From the NCBI GenBank assembly GCA_033239525.1, contig BSYO01000026.1, positions 4,898,001 to 4,962,000 on the forward strand: a stretch of DNA of 64,000 nucleotides. Direction: 5' to 3'. The translations under genes and the position numbers were made by a program. This document shows positions 48,099 through 59,646 of the stretch, piece after piece (positions within the stretch are counted from its first letter, which is position 1; the number at the start of each line of letters is the position of its first letter). This stretch comes from Nepenthes gracilis (lineage: Eukaryota > Streptophyta > Magnoliopsida > Caryophyllales > Nepenthaceae). The notes beneath the pieces are model-generated. The model saw only the letters and a list, made by a program, of their open reading frames with translations. It searched no databases and was not told where the DNA came from.

Positions 48099-48299
48099 TG
48101 TAATATCCTAAATTTTAATTCGATTTAATTGGATTTATATATTATTTTGGATAATGTGGGTGTGATAAAAAAATTAAATTAATTAAATATTATAAAATTT
48201 TGGAAGATATTTAGATTCTTTGGGCTAGTACCGAAGTGTGCCCATTTGATCATCCGAATATCGATTTAGATTTTGAGATTGAGAAAAAGGAATAAATAA

Positions 48300-48385
<86 letters not shown>

Positions 48386-50240
48386 TAAAACCAGGGAAAA
48401 AATAGAGATGCGAAGAGAGGTTTTGGGTAGAGAGAGAGAGAAACTAGCAAATGGAGGCTTTTGGGTCCAATTCCGAGCACGAGCTAATTAGAGAAGTTGT
48501 AGATTGATCGAGACAAGTGCTCCCATATCCTTTTTATCTCCTCTTTTGATTTTTATTCATTTTTTTATCAGGTATTATCGTTCGATACCTATCCAAATTA
48601 TGAAAAATTTGTAACCCATGATTAGTATTTAAAGTTTTTATAGCTTAATGTCCGAATCCCCTTCCGATTGGCTCAGTTTGGCTTCGCCAAACCCTATCTT
48701 GCTCCCGGCTCGGTATTCTCCCCTTTTCCTTTGATTATATGTTTAATTGACCCTAAATTATGAATTATCATATCCTAATTATGCATACGCCTCAATTGGA
48801 CGTCCGATTTCACATGTATCGACCCGTTCGTGACATTCGGACGCTCCAAAATGGCCCTATTACTGTTCACCCAAGGCCAAATGGAAATTTTACATGCTTT
48901 TATCGTAATTAATTGTTATGTTTGCTATGCCTAATTGTATATGCTCAATTATAAGCCATGAAAAAGTGTGTTTGTATTCCATTGTGAAGGAAATATGTTT
49001 CGGAGGCTCTCAAAGTGATCATTGACTAATGGTGGTAAGAAATCTTAATCTTTCCTATGAATTATGATGTCTATGCATCCAATTAACTTGTGAAAAGGTT
49101 TAAATTCGAAGGAAAGATAATAATCATATATACGTTCGAATGAAAGTCTACAATGTATTATGTGATCGAATTGTTCTCCTAAATGGAGATATTGTGAATT
49201 GAATTGTGATGGACTTTCTCTCAAATAAATAAGGAACTATGAAACAAGGACCATGGAACAGCGTTACAGAGGTAATACCCCTTGGCCTGCTAGTAGCATT
49301 ACAGTAGAGACTCAATGATTATCCTAGTCGTATATTTTAGTGGGTAATATTTTTGTCAAACTTTTGGATCTTACTGTGAAAGTACAAGAATCGCCTCTAA
49401 GCCCCGGGGGAGTATGTGGGAGCCATGTGTGATCGGCCCGTTTATAGGTATGATATGTAGATGGCCCGTCTCTGGGTCGATAATAGGAGCTTGTGATCTT
49501 AGATTATATGAGGTATCATGACCATTCTCTCGTCCTCTTATACCTTTAGTTTGTAAGGCTTACTGACCCTAATCCATAAAGATGAATAATTATGTATAAA
49601 TTATACTCCAAGAAGAAGTAAATTACACTTTAAAGCACACTTGACCATATTCTTGTTTATGCATCTCTCTCATGATTATATGCCTTTTTTCTACTTAACT
49701 TTACTTATATTGCCTACTGTTTTTTAATATGATGCACTTATTGAATTGTTAACTCACCCTTACTTTTCTTTCTTTTCAAATGAGAAAGCTATTATGCCCA
49801 ATGAGTTTGAACAAGCTGTAAGCGTAGGATAGGTAGTTGATACGGATTGGAGAGCTCTTAAGGACTTAGTTTTATTATTTTGTATGAGACATTGATATTG
49901 TATTAATTATATTGATACTTACGGTTATGTATATGTATGTTATGATGATAATGATGGATATATAGTCTAATTTTCGTGGCGTATGATAGTTATTATGCTT
50001 CCGCAGGTCTCTATTTGTGGTTATGTTGGGCTTCATAGTTGACATTCTTTCTGAGCCAGCGTCATACCAGAGTTACAATATCGGTGCTGCCTATGTGATT
50101 GTTATGGCGAATGGGATCATGTGTATATGTAGCATGTATTTGTGGTTTCTATATAGGGGTTTTGTACAGGTTTGTATTTGACAGACGTCCGTTTTATAAA
50201 CAAAACTCTCAAGATTTTTGGTAGAATTTTCAGTCCATCA
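48099..50240 (+). mobile_element. Chromovirus 5' LTR
   Basis: Starts TGTAATATCC, ends TTCAGTCCATCA. GA-rich leader-like sequence lies near 48420-48450, and a long AAT microsatellite sits at 48299-48384 inside it. Confidence 0.8.
48299..48384 (+). repeat. AAT microsatellite, about 27 units
   Basis: An almost uninterrupted (AAT)n run inside an LTR. Length and purity suggest recent expansion and likely length polymorphism. The minus ORF of poly-Ile here is an artefact. Confidence 0.95.
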
Positions 50241-50243
50241 TAG

Positions 50244-50255
50244 TTGGTATCAGAG
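50244..50255 (+). other. Primer-binding site
   Basis: TTGGTATCAGAG lies three bases after the LTR end and is complementary to the Met-tRNA 3' end. Confidence 0.8.
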
Positions 50256-50281
50256 AAAAGAGATGCCTTAAAATTGATCTG

Positions 50282-50353
50282 AATCTTATGCGGAAGCTTG
50301 GGGTAGTATAGACTAAGAATCTTATGCGGAAGCTTGGGGTAGTATAGACTAAG
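50282..50353 (+). repeat. 36-bp perfect tandem duplication in the leader
   Basis: AATCTTATGCGGAAGCTTGG and the 16 bases after it occur twice in succession (50282-50317, 50318-50353) with no mismatch, between the primer-binding site and gag. Confidence 0.95.
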
Positions 50354-50516
50354 ACTAAATAGGTGAATGTAGGCATAGAATGGCTAAGTTAGGATGGATA
50401 GCCCAATCACCCTAGCTTGTGTAACTTAGACTAGAACTAAGTTGGAGTGATAGCCTTATTTAATCACGTAGATTATAATGTCTTAACTAGGGTCCAATCG
50501 TTTTGTTAATTTGTAA

Positions 50517-50912
50517 TTGTTCTTATTTCAGGAAGTGTCTTCGAAGCTTGATATGCTGCCTAGGTGCAGAAGTTCACGTGGTGAGGGTCAACTATGTGAC
50601 CGTGAAATGGTATATCTGAATTTGTTGGGCAGAATGACAGACATTATTGAGAATTTGGGGCAAAGGAGTCTCACTCCAGTGCTTGTTTCAGCCTCAGCAC
50701 AAGCCCCAATCAATCTTGGACCTACGGCTTATGATTGGTTTATCCATGAGAGAGTTCCAGGGTTTACAGGTGAGATAGACCCAATTAAAGCCAATACATG
50801 GATTCAGCGGTTGAAGGAGGTGTTTGCCGTTATTCATTGTCCTAAGGAGGATAGGGTACTTTTTGCTACGTATTGCTTGGAGGGGGAGGCACACTATTGG
50901 TGGGATGTATAG
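50517..50912 (+). pseudogene. Partial gypsy gag, open frame of 131 residues
   Basis: The frame reads GRMTDIIENLGQ, then AYDWFIHERVPGFTGEIDPI, TWIQRLKEVFAVIHCPKEDR and VLFATYCLEGEAHYWWDV. This is the N-terminal half of the chromovirus capsid domain (FxGxxDPxxAxxWLxxxExxFxxxxCxxxxKVxFATYxLxGxAxxWW). The codon after WWDV is TAG, and gag-like sequence ends about 15 bases later at a junction with unrelated sequence. The usual gag is over 300 residues, so this one is truncated. A start at MLPRCRSSRG (50551) is also possible. Confidence 0.8.
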
Positions 50913-50926
50913 AAGAGGGTCATAGG

Positions 50927-52427
50927 TGTAAGGATCAAAATTCCTTGACTCATAATCTGGTAAGCTAAAATTAATTCATATAAAATTAAGATTAATAAAT
51001 AATAAAAATTCAGAAGTCAGAAATTCATCCTGAAATGTAATAAAAATTTATTTGATGAAATTAAATTCAATTCTGGTTAATAAAAAATAGAACCAATGAT
51101 ATGGAACTAATTTGGTTAATAAATTTTCAAATCGATTAATAATCTAATTAATTTCAGTTGACGACAAGATAATCTAGTTAACGAAATTATACTCGATTAG
51201 TAATCGAACTTGGCCCGATTGGGTAAATATTGCTCAAATCAAATTAATTAAGTAAAATTTAATATAATACGCACATGGAAGCCCCTCAAATCAGCTGAAT
51301 TATTGAAAAATTTAGTAAGGGATAGAAAATCCTCACTCAGCAACAACATTGCAAATCAACCAAATTTCTCGATAATTAAATAAGAGCACAACTCAAACAT
51401 GATACAAGACTTTAGTACACACATAATGGATTCCTAAATTTACTATTTTTCCTAAAATAAAATAAATTTAAATTGCACAATGCAGTTGTATCAATAGCTG
51501 AGTAGCAACATGGTTCACGGCAGCCAACACACACACACACAAGCATTCCACGTTTCCCCTTTTATTTAAATAAAAGTAAAATAATTTTTCATGGATGAAA
51601 TTTTGGGAACACATGGCACTCAAAAATGCTTAACATGTATCCAAATAATCACCAATATAATTCCAACAAGTGGCAAAACATAGGGGCAGCACATCAGCTT
51701 GCATGCAAGCTGATTTAGCTTATGACAGTAGGAGCTTTTGACACCTTATGAGGTAGGTAGCAAGCTCCAATAAATCCAAAAATTTTCAAAAATTAATAGA
51801 CACAAAAGGCTAGATAGTCATCAAAAGAGAGAGGAAAAATCGGAGAGAAAGGAAAAGGAAAAGAGGAGCAAAAACAGAGAACTGAAACCAGAGTCTGGAG
51901 AAGGACTTGGTTGGCAGCCAAACTTCAAAATTAAATTAAAAATATTTCTAAGCAAGAACACCTCTCCCTCTTTGATTTGTTGTTAAATTCTTGATATTAT
52001 CTTGAAATGTTATTGGTCTAATGCATAAAATTCTCACCAAATCTATACTAGAATGAGCAAAGATCAGGAACATGTCGAAATAAGATTATATTGCTAAAGT
52101 TTGCTACACCTTGCTAATGTCCGAATTTTTACATGCCCTATTTGATCGGTTCATACCATGAAATTTTTACTAAATATACTTTACGATGTTAGCTAAATCA
52201 TTATAATTTGTTTCTGGAATTATCCTTGCCGTTACCATGCTAGAATGAGTAACGTTCAGCAACATGTCAAAATCAGATTCTGTTGCTGAACTCTATTGCA
52301 CCTTACTGATATCCGAATTTTTACATACCTTATTTGATTGATTCATACCATAAACTTTTTATTGAATATACTTTAACATGTTAGCTAAATCACCATATTT
52401 TTGTTCTGGAATAATCCTTACCATTAC
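50927..52427. other. AT-rich repeat-like sequence, unassigned
   Basis: It begins TGTAAGGATC, disrupting gag. It contains a purine-rich leader-like tract (51820-51905) and runs into a tandem array at 52037. The organisation resembles an LTR, but I could not find a matching end or target duplication. Confidence 0.4.
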
Positions 52428-53394
52428 TGTGACGGCCCGGACTTAATTCCCACATAAAGTCGCCGTCAGGTCTTAAAAGATAAATATGGTCATAAAATTT
52501 TTTTCCTTTCTTTTACACAGAATTGATTGAAGCCGAACTGCATGAGTTGGCCTTCCGATAATTTTCACACTAGGCCGGCCAACTTTTAGCTGGACTTGAA
52601 AGTCTGAGATGCTTACTAAACCTTTCAATAACATTAACCATAAAGAAATCACGGAAACATACTAACAACATCCATAAGGTCATAAACAGCGGAAACGTTT
52701 TACAATTTTCTCAAAACATCAAAAGGAAATAAAATTAAGCTCTTCATAGATCAGCTCCGGTCGTCTATATCGTCTAGCTACTTCATAGGGCCTTACTCAA
52801 CTTCGTCCTCCATAAGCCTTTCTTCATCTGAAAATAACAAGAATGAGCTACAAAGCCCAGCAAAATACTCACATACAGAAAACAGAGAATATATACATAT
52901 ATATATATATATATAAGCGAACATACTTAGCATAAGAAAATCATCATGTCTTTAGTTCGGAATTTCTTTAGTCTTTTTCTTATTATCTTGTCTTTTAAAA
53001 ACTCATAAAAATCGTTGGAATTTCTTATCATATTTAGGGACCGGACGGGAGCGGACAACATCGAGGACGGATTGTGTGTAACCCCACAACCTAAGGCCGT
53101 ATCCCCTCATTATGCTCCCCGGGGCGGGAGGTAATGCCTTTAACCCGGCATACGGGGCCGTAGTCCATAGTTCTTATGCCACCAAAAAGGTTCCCTCCGT
53201 GGCCCGGAGGTAATCCTTGAGTGTCACTCCAATATCCTTCATCCATCTTTAACAGCAAGTTTAATGGAGACTCGGTTCATCGTTATTGTCCTTTTATGGC
53301 CATGCATCATAGATCGAAAGTCGAAAATCGTAGAGTTCCACTTGCTGTCGGTATTACATGCATTTTCATATAGCCTTATTTTTTACTTCCTTAA

Positions 53395-53890
53395 GTCGGA
53401 GTTCATTTCTTAAAAAGGCGGAGTTCAAAATCCGAAGTTCCTTTCAAAGCCGAAATTCATTTCTAAAATCCGATGTTCTTAAAAACCGGAGTTCATTTCT
53501 AAAATCCGAAGTTCTTAAAAATCGGAGTTCATTATTCATAAAGGCGGAGTTCTTTTCAAAGCCGGGGTTCTTTTCAAAGGCTCAAAATCGGAGTTCTAAA
53601 AATCGGAGTGATTTTTCTTTAAAATCCGGAGCTCTAAAACCGGAGTGATTTTCCTTTAAAGGACGGAGTACTTTTTCATCAAAAGGACGGAGCTCCTTTT
53701 TCGTAAAAGGACGGAGTGCTTTTTCTTCAAAAGATGGAGCTCTTTCTGAAAAGGGATGGAGTACTTTTCTTCAAAAGACGGAGCTCTTTTCTGTAAAAGG
53801 CGGAGTACTTTTCTTCAAAAGTCGGAGCTCTTTTCTGTAAAAGGACGGAGTACTTTTCTTCAAAAGTTAGAGGTCACTTCTGAAATTATC
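53395..53890 (-). repeat. Short-period array inside the solo LTR
   Basis: About 20 units of 20-24 bp with core CGGAG(T/C)(A/T)CTTTTC. From about 53660 the units alternate between a GGAGTACTTTT form and a GGAGCTCTTTT form, giving a dimeric higher-order period of about 43 bp. The left part is more degenerate (CCGAAGTTC, CGGAGTTCAT). Confidence 0.85.
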
Positions 53891-54251
53891 AGAGTTCATA
53901 TAATTGGACAGATAATCATACAAAACCGAATATCATAAAGTCTTTTCCTTAAACATGCACTAATCGACAAATAATTATACTTTAAGCATTAAATATGAAA
54001 AGAACAGAATAAACATCGTATAAGTTCATATAATATCAAATATACTAGCATAGAAAACATGCATAATCATGAACTTGAAAACAAGGCTGAGTATCTTGCC
54101 TGGGTTTCTTCTATTTTACCTTGATCTTTACTCTTGCTTGGATTTTTACTTATTTGCCTTGATCTTTTGGCCTTCTGTTACAAGCAACTCTATTACGTGT
54201 CTCATTCTCATTCTTCTAGTTCTTATTTATAGGCCTTGGATCTGATAACCG

Positions 54252-54392
54252 CCATTAATGATTGGCAGTACAGGAAAAATATTTCTTATTAATGATGACC
54301 ATTAATAATTGGTAGTACAGGAAAAATATTTCTTATTAATGATGACCATTAATGATTGGTAGTACAGGGAAAATGTTTCTTACTAATTTTTA
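54252..54392. repeat. 47-bp tandem repeat, three units
   Basis: ATTGGCAGTACAGG or ATTGGTAGTACAGG recurs at 54261, 54308 and 54355, within units also containing ATTTCTTATTAATGATGACC. The third unit is degenerate at its end. Confidence 0.9.
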
Positions 54393-55340
54393 AAAAGTTC
54401 CCTTAATAATTAGATCATTAATTCCTAAGGAGTTCATAAATTTCCAACGGAATTAAGATTTCTCAATTAATTCTTGATTCACAGAATCTAGCTTTCTCAT
54501 GTGAATACATTAAATTCTTGATTAACTGAACTTAGCAGGATTTAGCTTTCCTATGTAAACCCATCAAATTCCTGGTTAACTTAACAAAATTTAGATTTCC
54601 CATTTAATCATATTTCGGTCAACTATCGGTGTTGACCGGATTACTCTCACACGACTTCCGGTCAACACTTGTTGATCGGATCATCAACTTCGGCTTTCTT
54701 CCCATAATTCCACTTCGGCCTTACCAACCACAAAGCTACTCCGGCCTCCAATACACAATGCCACTCCGGCCTTCAAGTCACTTCGGCTTTACATTCATAA
54801 AATGTACTCCAGCCTTCAAGGGAACAAAACCGGATTTCAGAACATGTTCAAAGCCGGTTTCGATTTTCTTTCTTAAAGTGGCTGAACTTGATTCTCAAGA
54901 ATAAAGTCGGACTTGTTTTTCATCAAAGAAAATCCGGACTTCTTTTCATCAAGGAAATCTGAACTTCTTTTCATCAAGAAAATTCGGACTAGATTTTCAT
55001 CAAGTAAGAGCCGAACTTGATTTCATCTTAAGGCCGATTTACTTTTCTTATTACATTTTTCGGTCAACCGGCGTTGACCGAATTATAAGGATTTGATAAC
55101 TGGAAATCTCCTATGTTCAAAAATTTGGGTCGTTACAATTACCATGCTAGAATAGCAAAAATTCAGAAACATGCATCATGAAGTTGGTTCTGCGACCTGT
55201 TGTTATGCTCGCTGATATGCTAATTTTTACATATTGTTAATGGCCTATTTATCCTATGAAAATTTTAGTGAAGAAACTTTAATATGTTGGATAAATCACT
55301 ATATTTTTACTTTAGAATAATTCTCATGAATTAGGCTGGT

Positions 55341-56744
55341 TAAAGGTGTTTACAGTATACTGGCAATTTGAACCGAGAAATTAGGGACTTGTCGATGATG
55401 ATTTTCTCCATGATTTTGTTCGGTTAAAACTCTATTAAAATTGGTATAGATATTTAATGAACCGGTTAAGATTTCATGAAATTGGTCTAAAAATATCTCT
55501 TGAAAATTCGATCGGTTCAGCATCAAGAAAATTGAGTAAATAGAACCGATCAAGAAAATTCTGACAATGATCAACAAAGCCTTATAGGTTGGAATAGGCA
55601 TGTACAAAAATGGAGAATAATAAAGGAATGTGGAATGAGAAAAACTTTAACGCTAAATCTCAAAAATAAATGAATAGTTTTCTCAAAAGTGACTATTCAC
55701 ATATATTCTAAAAGACGTCTGAAGTGCAGCAATTTTTGCTATATATTTTCATGTTTCTTTGTATTGTGAAAGAGAGTTATTCATAGCTATGGTGAAAAAT
55801 TAGGTAAAAAATATACAACTAAGAGGAAATCTACATTCTAACATACATGTGCCGCATAGATACACACCAGGCGTAGATACTTTAAGAAGAGGTTCGTGCC
55901 CTAGACACTTTATGTCCTAGACACTTCAAGACATAAGAGTCTAAACTGTTAAGTTATGAACCAATATATTTATATCAAACTTCAACTTTTACATATTCAA
56001 TTTATAATTTTTTCTAACTCACACATATTCTCAAAATCTTGAGAATGAAACCTCATACTTCTTCTGCAATCAAATGATGATGATAGAACAATGGCAATAA
56101 TGCTGGAATAGATGCTCTATATCTCATAAAGTTTAAATAAACAAATTTAAATAGGATAAAATTTTGCTCAACACGATTTTGTTATAAGTTGGTCTGAAAC
56201 TTAGGTTATTGCAAAAATAAATTAATTCCATTACCAAAGAAAATTACAAACTTATCAAAATTTAAGTTGAAAATTACATCACCAAAGAAAATTACAAACT
56301 TCTTGACAATGAAGTAAAATAAGTCAACACGTTCGGATAAAGAACTTTATCAAGAATTGGTCAGCAAAAAAAATATAGTTCAACCTTTTTGATAAAGAAA
56401 AATTATTTATATGACATCCTTTAGTTATTTTCAAAAGATTACAAGTAACATTGTAATTCACACATTAATCACCCAATTAGATAAACAAAAAAGATAACAA
56501 TTAACTAATTCACACATTAAGCACTCAAAATTTAAAGTTTACAACCTGAACTTGAATTTGCATGTATGCCTCCTTTGAATACTGAGATCATCGGATCTGG
56601 TCTTTTATTCTTTTTGAATGTTCGGCTGTTATAGACAATGAGTTATTTTTTAAATAACTCTAATATATAATCCGAGATATCTCAATATAATCTAATTTTG
56701 TTCGGAAATAAACTAAACAAATATGGAAAATAATATTTTAACAT
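55341..56744. other. Unassigned AT-rich sequence
   Basis: Contains several (A)ACCGATC/GGTTCGG-like words (55380-55580) and otherwise no recognisable gene or transposon end. A CACTA terminus (CACTACAAGAAA-like) was looked for here and not found. Confidence 0.4.
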
Positions 56745-56917
56745 ACCCTCAAAGGCTCCAACCTCCACTTGTTTTAGCACACGATCGGCTAAGGAAGAGA
56801 AAGCCAGCTGGCCTTGTAATACTTTAGATTGGCTCGTAGTTCTGTTAGTAGGCCCACTAGATTGATCACAAGTGCGCTTTCTATTCTTGTCAAACGGCCT
56901 TACAACTTCCGCCTTTA
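56745..56917 (-). pseudogene. Exon-like fragment, unknown family
   Basis: On the minus strand the reading AEVVRPFDKNRKRTCDQSSG ... LAFSSLADRVLKQVEVGAFE lies between an acceptor-like TTCATTAAAG and a good donor (GAGG|GTATGTTA). The composition is ordinary protein-coding. It has the same orientation as the CACTA genes and the mTERF fragment, so it may be a captured host exon or a downstream exon of the transposase gene. I do not recognise the family. Confidence 0.35.
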
Positions 56918-57000
56918 ATGAATAACATGTAAAGTATATAGCCAAGTCATAATAAAATTTAACGGCAATAAGCAAATGACAACAATCTTCATTTGGTTAC

Positions 57001-57070
57001 CATATATATATATATATATATGGTCAAGTTGTGCTGTGTTTATTTCATTATGTCAAGTTGTGCCGTGTTT
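57001..57070 (+). repeat. AT microsatellite and a short duplication
   Basis: (AT)n occupies 57001-57021. It is followed by two copies of a TCAAGTTGTGC(T/C)GTGTTT block about 30 bp apart. Confidence 0.8.
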
Positions 57071-57478
57071 TTGGTCAAATTTCAACAAATCTCATAACAT
57101 ATGTGCATTATGTTCTTGATATTACAGTCATTGTTCCAATACGGGTCTTTGGGTCTTTAAGATTGTCATCGTAGCTTGTTAATTGGATAAATTTTATTCT
57201 GGTTTCATTTTTGAAGGGAATGACTGTTTGTGCCTATGTGGAACGATTGTAAGGTAGCTAAAGGATAAACATGGGAATTTATAAAGTAACTTGTGATAAT
57301 TATTATGGTCGGTGTTGGTCCAAATAAGACTCAAATACTGGCTCTTTTACGATGGAGTTTGAGGCAAGCCTAAGTATGATGAACTTCCATAGTTAGAAAG
57401 TAGAAACCAGAACCTTAAGGCAAGTTTGATAAAAGCCCGACAGGCTGGCATACTTGTAAGGGGTAGAAGCCTTATGCT

Positions 57479-57760
57479 TCATACAAGTACAATTGGTACA
57501 CACGTACTAATCACTTTATAAAAGTGGGCTTTGTTCAATATCTGGCACAAATCATCTCTACCTATCTTTAAGTTACTCAAAACAGTTTTCAGACCTTTCA
57601 AGGAATGGAAACCCAAAAGTTGAATATGGACACGTACAATACTTGCAATATCATGAACTCCCATTCCTATATCAGAAAGAAAACACACTGCCCGCCAAAG
57701 GTTTTTCACAAACTTCCACGATAAAATTTCAGGGTTCTGTACAAACTTTCCTGGGTTGTT
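57479..57760 (-). pseudogene. mTERF-family gene fragment
   Basis: On the minus strand NPEILSWKFVKNLWRAVCFL, DIGMGVHDIASIVRVHIQLL and VLSNLKIGRDDLCQIL match the repeat-helix pattern of plant mitochondrial transcription termination factors. These are organelle nucleic-acid-binding proteins (MTERF15-like subfamily by phrase recognition). Only about 80 residues are present. The reading diverges from the family after DLCQILNK and ends at a stop. It lies just downstream of the CACTA tnpA-like gene in the same orientation, so transposon capture is plausible. Confidence 0.6.
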
Positions 57761-57947
57761 TGGTTGGAAGATTGTAGTTCTTTTTTATTTCCAACTTTCT
57801 AAATTCTGAGATGTTAAAATTATATGAACTATCTAGGTAGCTCCGATTACGCAAGAAATCAAGTATACACATTCATTTGATCTCAGAAAAGAAACGCGCA
57901 AAAGGGACCTTAAGATTCTTGATTCAGAAGGCAACTCCTCAGATTAC

Positions 57948-59646
57948 CTGAAGCTTAAATAATGAGCCACCATCCGCTCCTTCGACACTTTTATCATTTA
58001 TTTGGTTAATTGTATTCTCCAAGTCCTGCAAACAATTACTATTGGTGTAAGGTATGGTTTGGATGGAGTGTAAATTTGCTCACCTATTATAAACAATGGG
58101 TTAATACAGAGAGCTTCCAAGCAAAATAATGAACAGAGAGCATTAATGCCATTTTTCATTGTAAACAATTAAAAACATAATAAGAAACAATAGTTATAAA
58201 CTTACCATTTTTTTAGTTTGCATTGTACATAATTCTTCTTTAATCAAAGATCGCATATCAGAATATTTATCAGCTTTCAACTCGACAAGCAAGTTAGAAC
58301 GAATCTCGACTTCTTTTAATTTAGCAGATTCTGCTAACCGTCGTTATACTTCAGTCTCAATCCGAGCATTAATATCATTTTCTAGGCATATTGGCATTTT
58401 ACTACAACTTTCTAAATAGTTATTATCATTTCTAGTTGGCCGAGGACCTTCCCCCATCCCTCTTATGTATGTAGACTTATATCCAAGAACAATTGAAAAA
58501 GCATCCTCTGCCAACAAGTTATCAACACCATTTTGTTCAACCTGAGTCTCGTGTAATTCTAACAGTTTCTGATATGCATATTCTGATTCATTATCAACCC
58601 AATTTCCATCTTTTCGTTTCTTTTCTTTTACAGACAATTTCAAGTATTCTGTTGGCTCGATCGATTCTTCGCGATGTGAATGTTGGACGCTTCGCTGTTT
58701 GTAAATTTTCAAGTGTTAGCTAATAATAAAAAGATAACATATATTAAAGATGGCTAATACAATCGCATGCAAAGTACGTGCAATATATTTTGTGTCAACG
58801 CAGCTCATCATTCTTTGTTTACTTCTATTTTTTGAATTATTTTCACTCATATGCTGCATTTAAAACAATAAATAGCATTAGTCATCTGAGTACATATATG
58901 TGTGTGTTTAGGAACCAGCACAAAGCATTTGTATTTATTAAGTAGTGTTATTAAATAAAGGATGATATACTTACTCAAAACTTTTAACTTCCCCAATATT
59001 CTAGAACCAACTATTTTCATTGCTCAATATCTACATTAGGAGGACAATTTTCAATTCGCTCCTTATCAGTTCTATATTTTTTGTAGTAGGCTCTTCGCAA
59101 ATCGAAACGCCAAGTATGGAATCTTTTCATTAATTCTTTTTGAATTGCCATATTTACATAATTGTCATTTGGCAAGATATATTTTTCCTACAACAACCAA
59201 GCAATGGCAATATGTCATGCATACCAAATAATACAAAAAAGAAATACAACCAAATATATTAATATATCATTATATGTATATTAAATTTACCTTCACTTTT
59301 TGCATCAATTTCATCTTGATATGAGCATCCATTTACTTCCAATTCTCAACATTAACAGAGTAGTATTGTTTAACAAGATAACTTATTTCTGTGATAAATT
59401 GTTGTGCATTTTCTCCAACAATGCGTTGTAGAGATGATGGTAGATCAATCTTCACTGGTGCAGGATTATCATCTCTCTTGCTTTTCTATTTAACACAATG
59501 TGTTGTTCCACATATTGGTTGAACAGTTAAAAAACACAATATATATAAGTCATTAAATATCAAACATATTTATACTAAGGTTTTTCGTTTATACCTCAAT
59601 CTGTTTGTTCTTCAACCATTTCTTGAATTTCATATTCATTATCCAT
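57948..59646 (-). pseudogene. CACTA tnpA-like transposase gene (Ptta/En/Spm plant transposase)
   Basis: The minus-strand ATG is at 59646 (MDNEYEIQEMVEEQTD), with a donor GAG|GTATAAAC. Next are exons reading LPSSLQRIVGENAQQF...SYLVKQYY (about 59290-59490) and LMKRFHTWRFDLRRAYYKKY (about 59040-59190). Then comes the main exon (58344-58712) with KKRKDGNWVDNESEYAYQKL, LELHETQVEQNG and AFSIVLGYKSTYIRGMGEGP, and an exon ending LFKLQ at 57948. This is the En/Spm-type DNA-binding accessory protein that binds subterminal repeats. In-frame stops (after VENWK, DIEQ and ETEV) show decay. Confidence 0.7.

Larger units (their letters stand above)
48099..50926 (+). mobile_element. Tekay-like chromovirus, 5' LTR and start of gag only
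   Basis: This has an LTR (48099-50240), a primer-binding site (50244-50255), a leader and a partial gag, broken at about 50926. The LTR's first 250 bp match the LTR family of the element at 7016. The 3' two-thirds of the element are absent from the window. Confidence 0.78.
52428..55137 (-). mobile_element. Solo LTR, 2.7 kb, with ATTAC target duplication
   Basis: The plus strand starts TGTGACGGCCCGG and ends GGGTCGTTACA, and ATTAC flanks both sides (52423-52427, 55138-55142). On the minus strand this is TGTAACGACCC...GGCCGTCACA, typical of plant Ty3/gypsy LTR ends. No coding region or primer-binding site is present, hence solo LTR. A (TA)n run lies at about 52893-52915. Confidence 0.85.
52037..55340 (+). 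repeat. About 190-bp tandem repeat, three units, split by a solo LTR
   Basis: Units start near 52037, 52228 and 55132, recognisable by CTAGAATGAGCAAAGATCAG, CTAGAATGAGTAACGTTCAG and CTAGAATAGCAAAAATTCAG. They share a GATATCCGAATTTTTACAT-like block and a CATACCATGAAATTTTTA-like block. The 52428-55137 insertion separates units two and three. Units diverge by about 20%. Confidence 0.75.

Noticed and set aside
48250..48480. Poly-isoleucine ORF
   Set aside because: Direct translation of the AAT microsatellite.
53395..53890. CRISPR-like array of short repeats
   Set aside because: Units are contiguous with no unique spacers of constant length, and they sit inside a plant LTR.
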